This document shows, piece after piece, positions 42,839-51,503 of a stretch of DNA of 64,000 bases. The first letter of the stretch is position 1. Every line of letters begins with the position of its first letter. The DNA comes from DASVRZ01 sp038230215 (GTDB lineage: Bacteria > Verrucomicrobiota > Verrucomicrobiia > Chthoniobacterales > DASVRZ01), in the NCBI GenBank assembly GCA_038230215.1, contig JBBRNR010000006.1, forward strand, positions 124,001 to 188,000, written 5' to 3'. The notes under the pieces were generated by a model that worked only from the letters and a program-made list of their open reading frames with translations, ran no database searches and was not told where the DNA came from. A program made the translations under genes and the position numbers.

Positions 42839-42917
42839 AAACGACTCAGGTTAAAGCCCAATTATTGGACCGGATGGTGGAGAAACTCTTTCCCAAAATC
42901 AACTAGTTATCCCTAAG

Positions 42918-44579
42918 CTAGAGTAGTGGCGGATTAGCTTGCAAAAAACTCGGCTGAGACGGATCAAGCACGCCAGTTTTTTGAATAACATTTTGTAAAT
43001 ACGCCTTCTTTGATTTCTGGACCATATTTAGCAGGCCAATGGAAAATAGTAGAGTAGGAAACCCTGTTCCGTAGTCGCCAAATATGAAAACAAAAGAAAA
43101 CGGTGTGAGGATATTAACACTACCCAATCCCAAGCTAATATATCTAAATGGTGTATCCCAAGAACTTCTAATAAGTTGCCATGAATAACGGGCTACAGCG
43201 ATCAATAACGCTAGGTAGAGAAGCAAGCCAATATAGCCGACAACACGGATGGTGGTAACAGGCCCACTATGGAATGTGCCTTGAATCATAAAAGCTTCCT
43301 GGTTGGCATTTTCACCACCAAATCCGTTACCGCTGCCAAAGTCTGCATTTCTCATAATTTGATAGTCTGTTCGTGTAAAACCGAAGCCATCCCCCAACCA
43401 CTTGTTTTTGATGTAACGATCCGTAGTCAAAGCAATCTTCCACATCTCAAAACGCCAGTTTGAGGATGCTTCTGCGTCGTCGCGTGCTTCTTGATTCCAA
43501 TGACCTGGAAGGAAGGACAAGGCCCGCTGAGCACTGAGAGGGAGGTCGATCAACGAACCTTGCGCAAGAGCCAAGATTGTAAAGGCAATAATTGCCGTGA
43601 GTATAAAACGCAAGGAACCAATGATGCCTTCGTAAAAATAGGCTGCCAGCACCATTAAAATAAAAATGCTCGCCAACCCGCTTCTAAAGCCTGATAAAAA
43701 AATTCCTGCAATGCCAACAATCAAAGTAAAAAAACGCAGGACATAGAGTGGATTCAGCATGGTCTTGGGATCCCAATAACAGAATCCAAGTGTAATGATC
43801 CCAGAACCAATACTTCCCAACCAAGTCAGACGATCATCTAAACTAAATCCCTCATCATTACCCAAATATTCTGCCAAATAAGTGTTGGAGGTAATGCCAC
43901 TATAAAAAGGAGCGATGATCGGAACAATTCCTGGGAAAAAATAGGTAACTCCACTGATAATGGCTACAACCAAAGTAGGTCCTAAAATTAAGAATGGGAA
44001 GATTTTCGCAAATTTATCCCCGATTTTTTGTAGAGAGGTAATAAAACAGGCAATCATACCCAGTCCAATCACCATATAGGGACGTCCCCCAACCAAATCG
44101 GAACCAATCGCATCCATCCCTACAGGATTGCGAACAAAGGAAAAGAAGAGCCACGCCAGATTTATCCATAATAAAATCCAAATGGTATTATTTTCGTAGC
44201 GCTCTCGAATCAATTTCAGAGCAAAAAATACCATATAACAACCAGCCACAAATAGGACGCCCATCTCACGAACCGAAAAAGGCAATGGCAAAATGGAAAC
44301 GGAACCGCTTAATTCCCATGTAAGCGGAATTAATACCCAGACGTGCGTTCTCATGGCAAGGACGAGCACAACAGCCAGAATGGAAGCCATGATCATTGCC
44401 ATTTTGACAATACCACCGTTACCAATGAGTGACCCAATATAGAATGAGAACAAGATGCCAATAATGATGGCAAAAACTGATGCAATATTGGGTGAGCGGT
44501 TTCCGAAGTTCATGGTGGACCATTGCACGGTATCGGTGACTATTTGGATGACAAGTGTAATCCCTTGTTGAATCACCAA
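42918..44579 (-). CDS. Wzy/O-antigen-ligase-like membrane protein
   Basis: The 553-residue protein has about 12 hydrophobic segments and a large soluble loop around residues 360-440 (AQRALSFLPGHWNQEARDDAEASSNWRFEMW, quoted in part). That loop lies between helices, as in Wzy polymerases and WaaL-type ligases of the O-antigen ligase superfamily, with the WRFEMWKIALTT block usual for these. It either polymerises repeat units or ligates glycan to a carrier. Start ATG 44579, or 44513 (MNFGNRSPN) if the first 22 residues are spurious. Confidence 0.82.
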   Translation of the reverse strand: MVIQQGITLVIQIVTDTVQWSTMNFGNRSPNIASVFAIIIGILFSFYIGSLIGNGGIVKMAMIMASILAVVLVLAMRTHVWVLIPLTWELSGSVSILPLPFSVREMGVLFVAGCYMVFFALKLIRERYENNTIWILLWINLAWLFFSFVRNPVGMDAIGSDLVGGRPYMVIGLGMIACFITSLQKIGDKFAKIFPFLILGPTLVVAIISGVTYFFPGIVPIIAPFYSGITSNTYLAEYLGNDEGFSLDDRLTWLGSIGSGIITLGFCYWDPKTMLNPLYVLRFFTLIVGIAGIFLSGFRSGLASIFILMVLAAYFYEGIIGSLRFILTAIIAFTILALAQGSLIDLPLSAQRALSFLPGHWNQEARDDAEASSNWRFEMWKIALTTDRYIKNKWLGDGFGFTRTDYQIMRNADFGSGNGFGGENANQEAFMIQGTFHSGPVTTIRVVGYIGLLLYLALLIAVARYSWQLIRSSWDTPFRYISLGLGSVNILTPFSFVFIFGDYGTGFPTLLFSIGLLNMVQKSKKAYLQNVIQKTGVLDPSQPSFLQANPPLL

Positions 44580-44594
44580 ACCGTTGGCGCCAAA

Positions 44595-45470
44595 TCAGGG
44601 ATGGCTGCGTAATTGGTCTGTGATTACCGCACAGGCAGCTTCGGCAGAGACTGCATCAAGGTGTCGCCCATCTGTGTAGGTAAAAGGAATGGAGGTAAGT
44701 GTAAGATCGATTACGGGAATATTTGTTTTGTGAGCCAGATGGTCGATGAAGTCGGGCTTTCGAGGAGTCGAAAATGGGCCTGTAGGAATGCGAAGTAGAT
44801 AAGTTTTCGGAAATTGGAAAGCAATTTGGGCTAGCCAGTCCGCTTTGTCTGCCTCTATGGCTTCATCTTCGACCGATAGCATTCTATTGGTTGGCTCCGT
44901 CTGAACAAGCGTTTTTACTAATGCTGGCGCAAAGGAGGAGGTGACTTTGAGTTGATCGCTGTATTTCTTGAGCTTGCTATAAAGAAGAGCAGAAGGACGG
45001 GCTGCGGCACGCATGACAGGCAGATAGCGCGACAAGAGGAAGGAAGGACTACGCATAGCTTCTTGCAAAATTCGGTCATTTGTATCCGGCTCCCGCAATA
45101 GGGAGTAAATCTCTAGCAAAATTGTGGAGGGGAGGTCCGGCCGTTGCCGGATAATATCCATGGCAACCCTGACGCCACTTCCGTCCAGACCCAGATTGGC
45201 CACTAAAACCCCATGCGCAGCGAAGTAACGAGGCAAGAGTCGGCCTGAGATAGAGGAACCAGCCAAAACCACGTCATGGTGTGGGCCAAAAAGATAACTT
45301 TGAATCCTGACCAGATTGGACTGGAAATTTGATTCTGCAAAATCAGCCTGAAGATATTTCAGGGCGATCGAGTGTAAAATAAGAAGAAGCCCTGCAAGCG
45401 TAAGGATTCTGGTTGCAGACCCTTTATGAAAGGTGGGGGGGGAGGCGCCAAGGGAATGAATCTTGTCCAT
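44595..45470 (-). CDS. SGNH-like periplasmic partner of the MBOAT protein
   Basis: The 291-residue protein has one N-terminal membrane helix (about residues 22-38) and a periplasmic domain with the SGNH-type nucleophile motif VVLAGSSISGRLLP (Ser72/73). Near the C-terminus, YTDGRHLDAVSA carries the matching Asp and His. Such proteins pair with MBOAT acyltransferases (AlgI with AlgX/AlgJ types, or DltB with DltD) to pass an acyl group to a periplasmic glycan. Start ATG 45470 is 3 bases after the MBOAT stop. A C8 run sits at codons 10-12 (see the repeat entry). Confidence 0.72.
   Translation of the reverse strand: MDKIHSLGASPPTFHKGSATRILTLAGLLLILHSIALKYLQADFAESNFQSNLVRIQSYLFGPHHDVVLAGSSISGRLLPRYFAAHGVLVANLGLDGSGVRVAMDIIRQRPDLPSTILLEIYSLLREPDTNDRILQEAMRSPSFLLSRYLPVMRAAARPSALLYSKLKKYSDQLKVTSSFAPALVKTLVQTEPTNRMLSVEDEAIEADKADWLAQIAFQFPKTYLLRIPTGPFSTPRKPDFIDHLAHKTNIPVIDLTLTSIPFTYTDGRHLDAVSAEAACAVITDQLRSHP
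45435..45442 (-). repeat. C8 homopolymer near the start of the SGNH gene
   Basis: A run of eight G on the plus strand (eight C in the coding strand) lies 28-35 bases into the SGNH-like gene, spanning codons for Ser-Pro-Pro (SPP). No nearby in-frame ATG could rescue translation, so adding or losing one base would truncate the protein near residue 12. Poly-C/G runs of eight or more in surface-glycan genes are well-known contingency sites in other bacteria. Confidence 0.85.
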
Positions 45471-45473
45471 CGT

Positions 45474-46961
45474 TTAAAATTGAAAGTAAATAAAAGTACC
45501 TGTGCTGCCGCTGTTGGTGATGATCGAAAACAAAAGCCCGGCATAAGCAAAATCTCGGGCAAATGCCGCTGCAGCCGGGTTTCTTTCGCGAAACCTCGCT
45601 CCCATGCCAGGACGCAGGGCTGCGCTGAGATGGTAGATAATGACAGGCGCGGAAAACAAAAGAATTGTAAATAAAGCTTGTGGCGCGAGACCTGGATGCC
45701 AGGCCAACAGTTCTCGCAAGTAAAGAAGAGCTTCGCCAAATTTTGGTAGTTGAAAAAGCAGCCAGAGGATGGACACAAGGTGAAAGGTCAGCAGGATGCG
45801 AAGAATTTTTGTAATCTTCCTAGCAGGATGACCCTTCCACGTTTCGAGAGATGGCGCACCTTTCACACCCCAAAAGCGTTCGACGGCCAAAAACAACCCG
45901 TGAACGCCGCCCCAGACCATGTAACTCCAGGCTGCGCCATGCCAGAGGCCACCCAGAAGCATGACAATGATCAAGTTAAAGTAGGTGCGACCCGATCCCA
46001 AGCGATTTCCGCCCAGCGAAAAATAAAGGTAATCACGCAACCAACTGGATAACGAGATGTGCCAGCGCCGCCAAAATTCGGTGATGGATTGCGAAAGATA
46101 AGGGAAATTGAAGTTAATTGGCAGTTCGTAACCGAAGAGCCTAGCCAAGCCCATGGCGATGAGGGAATAGCCTGCAAAATCGGCAAAAATTTGGAAGGAA
46201 AAACCGTAAAGAAGAAACAGGAGGTTGATGCCCGGCATTCCCACAAAAGCAGGGTAACTCAGGGATGCAGTGGCTTCTTTGAGGTTGTCGGCCACAACCA
46301 TTTTTAGGAAAAAGCCGAGAATCAACTTGCGGGTCGCATCATTCCAATCGATCTGGCGAAAGGTCTTGGCTGCAATTTGGTGCATAAATTCATGCGCCTT
46401 GACAATCGGGCCGGCGACCAATTGTGGGAAAAACGCTTTGAAAAAAGCCATTCGCAGCATGAGCAGACCGCTCTCCTGAAAGGTGCTAGGCGGCTCCAAA
46501 CCGGGGATTCCCTTCCCTCCCGAGCGATACACATCAACGACGAGGCTGATGCCTTGAAAGGTAAAAAATGAAATGCCCACTGGCAGGGGAATCTGGCTGA
46601 AGTCCAGACCTGCCTGGGACCACAGGCTGTGCGGAAGAAAAGTTTTTACTAGTAATGAGGCGTACTTGAAAAACAGCAGAAGTCCCAAATTGGTTACAAT
46701 GGCGAAGAGCAGCCACTTTTTACGTCTCCTGGGAGTGGTTTCGCGGCGGACAAGTTGTAGCGTGACCCAGGCGTTGATCCAAGTGGAGAGCGCCAAAACA
46801 ACAACCAGCCAAGGGGTATGCCAGGCATAGAAAACGTAGCTCGCGACGGTCAGCAAACTGAGTTGTCCGATCATGCGCCAGTCGTGCGGCCAGGGTAGGA
46901 AATGATAAGTCCCAAACGTTATCAGAAGAAAAACCAGGAATGTCCAGGAATTGAAAAGCAT
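45474..46961 (-). CDS. MBOAT-family membrane O-acyltransferase (AlgI-like)
   Basis: The 495-residue protein has about 11 membrane helices and the MBOAT markers: FWRRWHISLSSWLRDYLYF with His301, and MLLGGLWHGAAWSYMVWGGVHG with the invariant His341. FSFQIFADFAGYSLIAMGL is also typical. MBOATs move an acyl (often acetyl) group from the cytoplasm across the membrane. The SGNH-like gene follows after 3 bases, the normal two-part arrangement. It probably O-acetylates the exported polysaccharide. AT content is high relative to the second MBOAT gene at 53702. Confidence 0.93.
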   Translation of the reverse strand: MLFNSWTFLVFLLITFGTYHFLPWPHDWRMIGQLSLLTVASYVFYAWHTPWLVVVLALSTWINAWVTLQLVRRETTPRRRKKWLLFAIVTNLGLLLFFKYASLLVKTFLPHSLWSQAGLDFSQIPLPVGISFFTFQGISLVVDVYRSGGKGIPGLEPPSTFQESGLLMLRMAFFKAFFPQLVAGPIVKAHEFMHQIAAKTFRQIDWNDATRKLILGFFLKMVVADNLKEATASLSYPAFVGMPGINLLFLLYGFSFQIFADFAGYSLIAMGLARLFGYELPINFNFPYLSQSITEFWRRWHISLSSWLRDYLYFSLGGNRLGSGRTYFNLIIVMLLGGLWHGAAWSYMVWGGVHGLFLAVERFWGVKGAPSLETWKGHPARKITKILRILLTFHLVSILWLLFQLPKFGEALLYLRELLAWHPGLAPQALFTILLFSAPVIIYHLSAALRPGMGARFRERNPAAAAFARDFAYAGLLFSIITNSGSTGTFIYFQF

Positions 46962-47068
46962 GAGATCGGAAGAGGAACGGACTGGCTATAAAATTACAAC
47001 CTTATTCTAGGCTGGTGTGGCTTCTGGGAACGTTTAAAATAGCCAAAATGCGTTATCGCAAGAAAAAA

Positions 47069-47121
47069 AATCGGCAAAAACTTGACGCAATTCACGCCGA
47101 TTGCGCCCACTCTTTTTTTTT
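47069..47121 (+). promoter_or_regulatory. Hairpin plus T9 run abutting a glycosyltransferase start
   Basis: Inverted repeat AATCGGC (47069-47075) and GCCGATT (47096-47102) with a 20-base loop, followed by GCGCCCACTC and then nine T (47113-47121). The T9 run ends directly at the GTG codon (47122) proposed for the next gene. No Shine-Dalgarno sequence fits there. The structure could be a leader attenuator or a slippage site that changes expression. The loop contains TTGACG (47082-47087), but no matching -10 is evident. Confidence 0.35.
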
Positions 47122-48363
47122 GTGAAAATACTCGTTGCCGCCATTGCTTGTGATCCGAACGGATTTTCTGAAAGTTTCGTTGGATGGCAGGCTGTGAGCC
47201 AACTCTCTGCGCACCATGAGGTCTGGGTTTTGACGTCACAATCCTCAAAGGCATCCATTGAGCAAGCCCAGCAAGCCGGAAAAATACCGAAAACTTTGCA
47301 TTTTATCTACCACGGAAGGACCTATCAATGCCATCCCAACCGGATGATGGCACGGCTCGAGAGCTGGTGGGAATATATCCGTTGGACGCGTACTCAGCTT
47401 GAGCCAGCACGCGAATGGCATGCTCGGATCAAGTTCGATCTCGCTCACCACATCACTTATGTCTCCTGGCGGGTGGCCTCGCCACTCTGGAAATTGGGTA
47501 TCCCACTGATCTGGGGACCAATTGGCGGAGGGGAAGTTTTCCCTCCTTCCATGCGCTCAGTGCTCAGCCCAGCGGCAAATCGATTTGAGACGGTTCGGCA
47601 AATTGCTAATGTGTTTGGTAAGGCGTCCCCTGCCATCCGGATGTGCACCAGAAAGTCAGCGCATATTTTTGCTGGTAATGTTGAAACACGAGACCTGCTG
47701 GTTGATCTTGGTTCGCAAGACGACCAAGTCTCCATTCTGCCGGGAACTTTTTTCAACGCTGAACATGCGTCACGCTTTCAGCCAGGCGAAAAATCCAGGG
47801 AAGGTGAGCCTGTTCGGATTTTTTGCGGCGGCAATTTAGAAGGACGCAAAGGTGTGGCCCTCGCTTTGAGAGCACTCGGTATAGCCCGTAAAATGGGACT
47901 TAACTATCACTACACGATTGGAGGCACTGGGCCGGAGGCAGCCTATTTGCAGAAATTATCCGTTGAATTGGGCATCGAAGACAGAGTGGATTTTACCAAT
48001 GGATTTTCAGGACTCGCTTACTCAGCCAAGCTTGCAGAGACAGATATTTATTTATTGCCCAGTCTGCGTGAGAGTGCTGGTCTTACATTAATGGAGGCCA
48101 TGTTATCCGGTTGTATTCCGGTGGTGGCTGACTGTGGCGGACCCGCCACGATAGTAAATGTAGAATGTGGTTTTAAAGTAAAGCCCATCTCTCCGGATCA
48201 CATGATTGGAGAAATCGCCAAAATACTGCTGCAACTAGCGAACGACCCGGATAGAAGAAAAAAAATGGGGGATGCTGCTCGGCATAGGATCACCGAATAT
48301 TACAGTGCCGACGCGTGGCTGGAGAAGGTGGAAGAAATATATCGAAAAGCCCTATTAGAATAA
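47122..48363 (+). CDS. Glycosyltransferase, GT4 type (GPxGGGE subgroup)
   Basis: With GTG 47122 the protein begins VKILVAAIACDPNGFSESFVGWQ and has 413 residues; a TTG at 47101 is in frame but would include the T9 run. It has the marker LIWGPIGGGEVFPP, donor-half block FCGGNLEGRKGVALALRALG, the TDIYLLPSLRESAGLTLMEAMLSGCIPVVAD segment (E-x7-E) and the loop CGGPATIV. The gene at 57327 has the same blocks in the same order, so the two are paralogues. Another homopolymer (A8 at 48258-48265) lies near the 3' end. Confidence 0.87.
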   Translation: MKILVAAIACDPNGFSESFVGWQAVSQLSAHHEVWVLTSQSSKASIEQAQQAGKIPKTLHFIYHGRTYQCHPNRMMARLESWWEYIRWTRTQLEPAREWHARIKFDLAHHITYVSWRVASPLWKLGIPLIWGPIGGGEVFPPSMRSVLSPAANRFETVRQIANVFGKASPAIRMCTRKSAHIFAGNVETRDLLVDLGSQDDQVSILPGTFFNAEHASRFQPGEKSREGEPVRIFCGGNLEGRKGVALALRALGIARKMGLNYHYTIGGTGPEAAYLQKLSVELGIEDRVDFTNGFSGLAYSAKLAETDIYLLPSLRESAGLTLMEAMLSGCIPVVADCGGPATIVNVECGFKVKPISPDHMIGEIAKILLQLANDPDRRKKMGDAARHRITEYYSADAWLEKVEEIYRKALLE

Positions 48364-48385
48364 GCAGGTTGAAAAATCGCAATAA

Positions 48386-49027
48386 TCACCATTTATCCGC
48401 AGTGATCAAATAACTCCCATAAGCAGAAAGCCAAGGGAAGTTTTCCCCCAACCGGCGGGTAAGCCGTCCGCTGCCAACAATCTTAATATTGGAAAACCCG
48501 ATTTGGAGAAGGCGTTGGCGAAGAGCTTTCGGATAATGCTGCGTCGCATGCGAATCATCAAGCAGCACACTTAGACCGCGAAAACGATTTTTGAGATAAT
48601 GGGGATTAGGAGTGGTTAGGAGAAGTCTTCCTTTAAGTCTCAACAACCTAAAAAACTCACACAAAGTAGGCCCTACCTGCACGGGCGGAATATGCTCGAT
48701 AAACTCTCCACCAAGTATGGCATCAAACGACTGGTCAGGGCGTTGGATATCGTTTGAGAAGCCGCAAATTTTACCACTGTAAACGGTGGAATCCAAATGA
48801 TCGAGCCGTTCGGGGACACAGTCCAAACCAGTAATGTGGTACTTTGGATTAATTTCACGAAGAACAACACCTCCGCGCCCTGTGTTGCATCCCATGTCTA
48901 AAATGCGGATGACGTTTTTTGGAAAATGTCGATGCATCTGCCTGTAACGTTCCTCTGTGAAAGTATCGCTTTCGGAGACCTTCTGATCGCGATTTGTGGA
49001 AATTAAGTAGTCAACGTTTGTAGGCAT
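48386..49027 (-). CDS. Class I SAM-dependent methyltransferase
   Basis: The 213-residue protein has SAM motif I IRILDMGCNTGRGGVVL, motif II TGLDCVPERLDHL, a later DAILGGEFIEHIPP block and LRLKGRLLLTTPNPHYL, typical of Methyltransf_11/23 families. Target unknown; position inside the glycan locus suggests sugar methylation. It converges on the preceding glycosyltransferase (22-base gap) and lies 96 bases downstream of the GT39-like gene on the same strand. Confidence 0.85.
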   Translation of the reverse strand: MPTNVDYLISTNRDQKVSESDTFTEERYRQMHRHFPKNVIRILDMGCNTGRGGVVLREINPKYHITGLDCVPERLDHLDSTVYSGKICGFSNDIQRPDQSFDAILGGEFIEHIPPVQVGPTLCEFFRLLRLKGRLLLTTPNPHYLKNRFRGLSVLLDDSHATQHYPKALRQRLLQIGFSNIKIVGSGRLTRRLGENFPWLSAYGSYLITADKW

Positions 49028-49123
49028 ATCGTGGTTAATTTATAATAGCTAAGCTTTTGAATTGTTAGGTCAAGCGTGCGGCGGGATAGGAAGTGTATGA
49101 TAAGACAAAGCAATAAAATTGAT

Positions 49124-50731
49124 TTAGTCGCTCATTTTTCGAAAAACACGGACTTCCGAATAGTTAGGGTTGGGAATAGAGGAGAACTTAAAGGAAGTTA
49201 AAAACCTGCTGAATTCATCGTGTGGTATATTTAATCCAGGTTCAATAATGAGTGTGTGGACTTGGTGGCCTGAGGCTAAGAGGCTGGTTAGTGAGGCATG
49301 TAGTTCAAGGGAATCCAGTGAAGAGACATCAGCCCTGCTAATAGTATAGGATTTCGCATTTGCCGCGTAAGTGGCTGCGGGCGACCAGCTGGATGAAAGA
49401 AGGAGGGGAATCTGGTCGTTCTGCGCATAATTCTTAATAGTTTGAACATAGCTCTTAAATTTCTGATCGAAGCCTTCTCCGTCCAGTCCTCTTTGAAAAC
49501 GGAAGTAAGTGGAATTCGGAGCGATATATAAATCTAAACTATGCAAGCAGATGAAAATGCTGACTGCAAATGGCCAGCGGAAACTATTTAGGCTGATACC
49601 TGAAACAGAAATCGCCCCGCCAATACCGAGTAATAACCAAATTGTATTCTCACACCAATAATAGTCATGAACAGAGAATAACCCAAAAAGTATGGCCGGA
49701 GCTGCGATAAATGAAAGCCAACCTATTGCCAAATAATGGCGCGTTATGGGTATGAAGCTGAAAGCCATGATCGAAAGGGCCACCAGTGTGAAGCCTGGAA
49801 TCGCAAATCCGATGGCATTTTTAATAGTGGGTGCCAGACCGGAAGGGGAAAATCGTTTCTTGAATGATCCGATCATCCAGGAGGAAGCTCCCGAGGTTTG
49901 CGTGGCGACTACAGGATTTGAGTTTTTAAGTTTGACGGCATCGGCATGTTTTGTCCAAAGCATGCCCGCGATCAGACCTAGCACCGCGACAAATATCGGT
50001 AGCGCAGACTTTCGTGCCCGAATAAAAAATTCATTTCTAGAAAGAAATGATTGGTGGGCAGGAAGTAGTAAAAGAGCAGAAAAAAGGAAGGCCAGTGAAC
50101 AGCCAAAAGCAGTTATTTTTATAATGGCAGCTAAAATAGCGAAAGCTGTTGCAGCAGGGAACCAGATCCAGGAAATTCGTGGCCTGCGTAGATTCAAGGC
50201 GGTGTAAACAAATAATGCGGCAAAAAATACCGCAGTAGATTCAATTAGGAAGCTTGATGTCCAAAACAAATAAATAGGATTGATTAAAATAAGGGAAAGA
50301 GCAGTAAGCTGCCCATTTTTGTTAACCTCCAGTTGCCGAAGAATGGCGGCAAAAACTGGTAGCGATATGTAAAAATAAAACAGGGAAGCTAACCGTCCCG
50401 CGACCTCAATTCCCACAGGGAGAATTTTTGCAGCAAGCCAAACTGTCCATTGGTAAACAGGAAACTCAAAAGGCATCTCCCATGGTGGCCCAAAAACGGG
50501 GATATTAAGATATATCCCGGGACCATTTACCACCATTTCGCGCACCGCTATGGCCGTCTGTGCCTGTCGGAACGCATGGTGATCAAGAATACTTCTTTCC
50601 CAACCTACAAAAGCTATGCCGAGATTTAATACTAAACAGAAGATGAAAAGTGCCCAGCAACCGGTGAAAAATTCGTGATCTTTGTTCTCGGTAATATTGG
50701 TTTCATTTTTTGAGTTAACGGAGGTTTTCAT
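49124..50731 (-). CDS. GT39-like membrane glycosyltransferase
   Basis: The 535-residue protein has about 11 hydrophobic helices and the periplasmic-loop motif ERSILDHHAFRQAQTAIAV just after the first helix, as in ArnT/PMT-type GT-C enzymes, where the acidic residue is catalytic. Such enzymes use a polyprenyl-phosphate sugar and work on the periplasmic side. A role in adding a side-chain sugar to the glycan is likely. The GT2 gene at 50751, similar to polyprenyl-phosphate sugar synthases, lies 19 bases upstream and could make its donor. Confidence 0.8.
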   Translation of the reverse strand: MKTSVNSKNETNITENKDHEFFTGCWALFIFCLVLNLGIAFVGWERSILDHHAFRQAQTAIAVREMVVNGPGIYLNIPVFGPPWEMPFEFPVYQWTVWLAAKILPVGIEVAGRLASLFYFYISLPVFAAILRQLEVNKNGQLTALSLILINPIYLFWTSSFLIESTAVFFAALFVYTALNLRRPRISWIWFPAATAFAILAAIIKITAFGCSLAFLFSALLLLPAHQSFLSRNEFFIRARKSALPIFVAVLGLIAGMLWTKHADAVKLKNSNPVVATQTSGASSWMIGSFKKRFSPSGLAPTIKNAIGFAIPGFTLVALSIMAFSFIPITRHYLAIGWLSFIAAPAILFGLFSVHDYYWCENTIWLLLGIGGAISVSGISLNSFRWPFAVSIFICLHSLDLYIAPNSTYFRFQRGLDGEGFDQKFKSYVQTIKNYAQNDQIPLLLSSSWSPAATYAANAKSYTISRADVSSLDSLELHASLTSLLASGHQVHTLIIEPGLNIPHDEFSRFLTSFKFSSIPNPNYSEVRVFRKMSD

Positions 50732-50750
50732 TGGCTTGTTTAGCGACTAG

Positions 50751-51503
50751 CTATTCTTTTTTGTAATCACCGCGGCTGAAGTATTTCTCCAGCCAGACGT
50801 AGAGGCAGATGAAGAGATAACGACTGCCCATTTCGCGGATTTTCAGTTTGGCCACGCCATGTCGGCGGTTGCGCCAGGTGATGGGCATCGTGGTGTAAGT
50901 ATAGCCCCGGATGAGGGCCTTCAGTGGGAGTTCCACCGTAATGTTGAAATGCGGCGAAAGGATCGGGCGCACACCGTCGATGACGGTTTTGCGATAGGCC
51001 TTGAAGGCGTTGGTAGTGTCGTTCAAGCCGTGACGAAACAGGAGGCGGATGAAGGTGTTGGCCGCGCGATTCATGAGAAGTTTGATCCGGGGGTAATCGA
51101 TCACGCCGCCACCCCGCATGAAACGACTGCCAAAGACACAATCGTAGCCCTCGTTGAGTTTCTCCCAGTAACGAACCACGTCCCGGGCGTCGTCGGATTC
51201 ATCGGCCATCATGATGACCACGGCGTCGCCACGCATGACGTCGAGGCCGAAGGTGATGGCGCGCCCGAAGCCGTGCAATCCATCGTTTTGCACGGGTCTC
51301 AGCTCCGGCATCTCCGTGGCTTCCGCCTGAAGAATTTCCCACGTTCGATCGGAACTCCCATCATCGACCACGATGATCTCGTGAGGGACGCCCCGGAGTT
51401 TCAGCTCCAAGTGAAGGTGGTGCACGGTGGAGGCGACGCAGCCTTCCTCGTCCCGGGCCGGGATGACGATGGATAGAAGTTGCAGCGGTTTGGAGGCGCT
51501 CAT
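50751..51503 (-). CDS. GT2 glycosyltransferase, polyprenyl-phosphate sugar synthase-like
   Basis: The 250-residue protein has the GT2 opening LLSIVIPARDEEGCVASTV, the DxD-type HEIIVVDDGSSDRTWEIL and MMADESDDARDVV, and FGSRFMRGGGVIDYPRIKL. These match dolichol/undecaprenyl-phosphate mannose or glucose synthases. It would load a polyprenyl phosphate for the membrane transferase encoded next to it. Start ATG 51503 (MSASKPLQ) avoids a long overlap with the upstream gene and leaves a 4-base overlap. The GC content rises sharply at this gene. Confidence 0.88.
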   Translation of the reverse strand: MSASKPLQLLSIVIPARDEEGCVASTVHHLHLELKLRGVPHEIIVVDDGSSDRTWEILQAEATEMPELRPVQNDGLHGFGRAITFGLDVMRGDAVVIMMADESDDARDVVRYWEKLNEGYDCVFGSRFMRGGGVIDYPRIKLLMNRAANTFIRLLFRHGLNDTTNAFKAYRKTVIDGVRPILSPHFNITVELPLKALIRGYTYTTMPITWRNRRHGVAKLKIREMGSRYLFICLYVWLEKYFSRGDYKKE

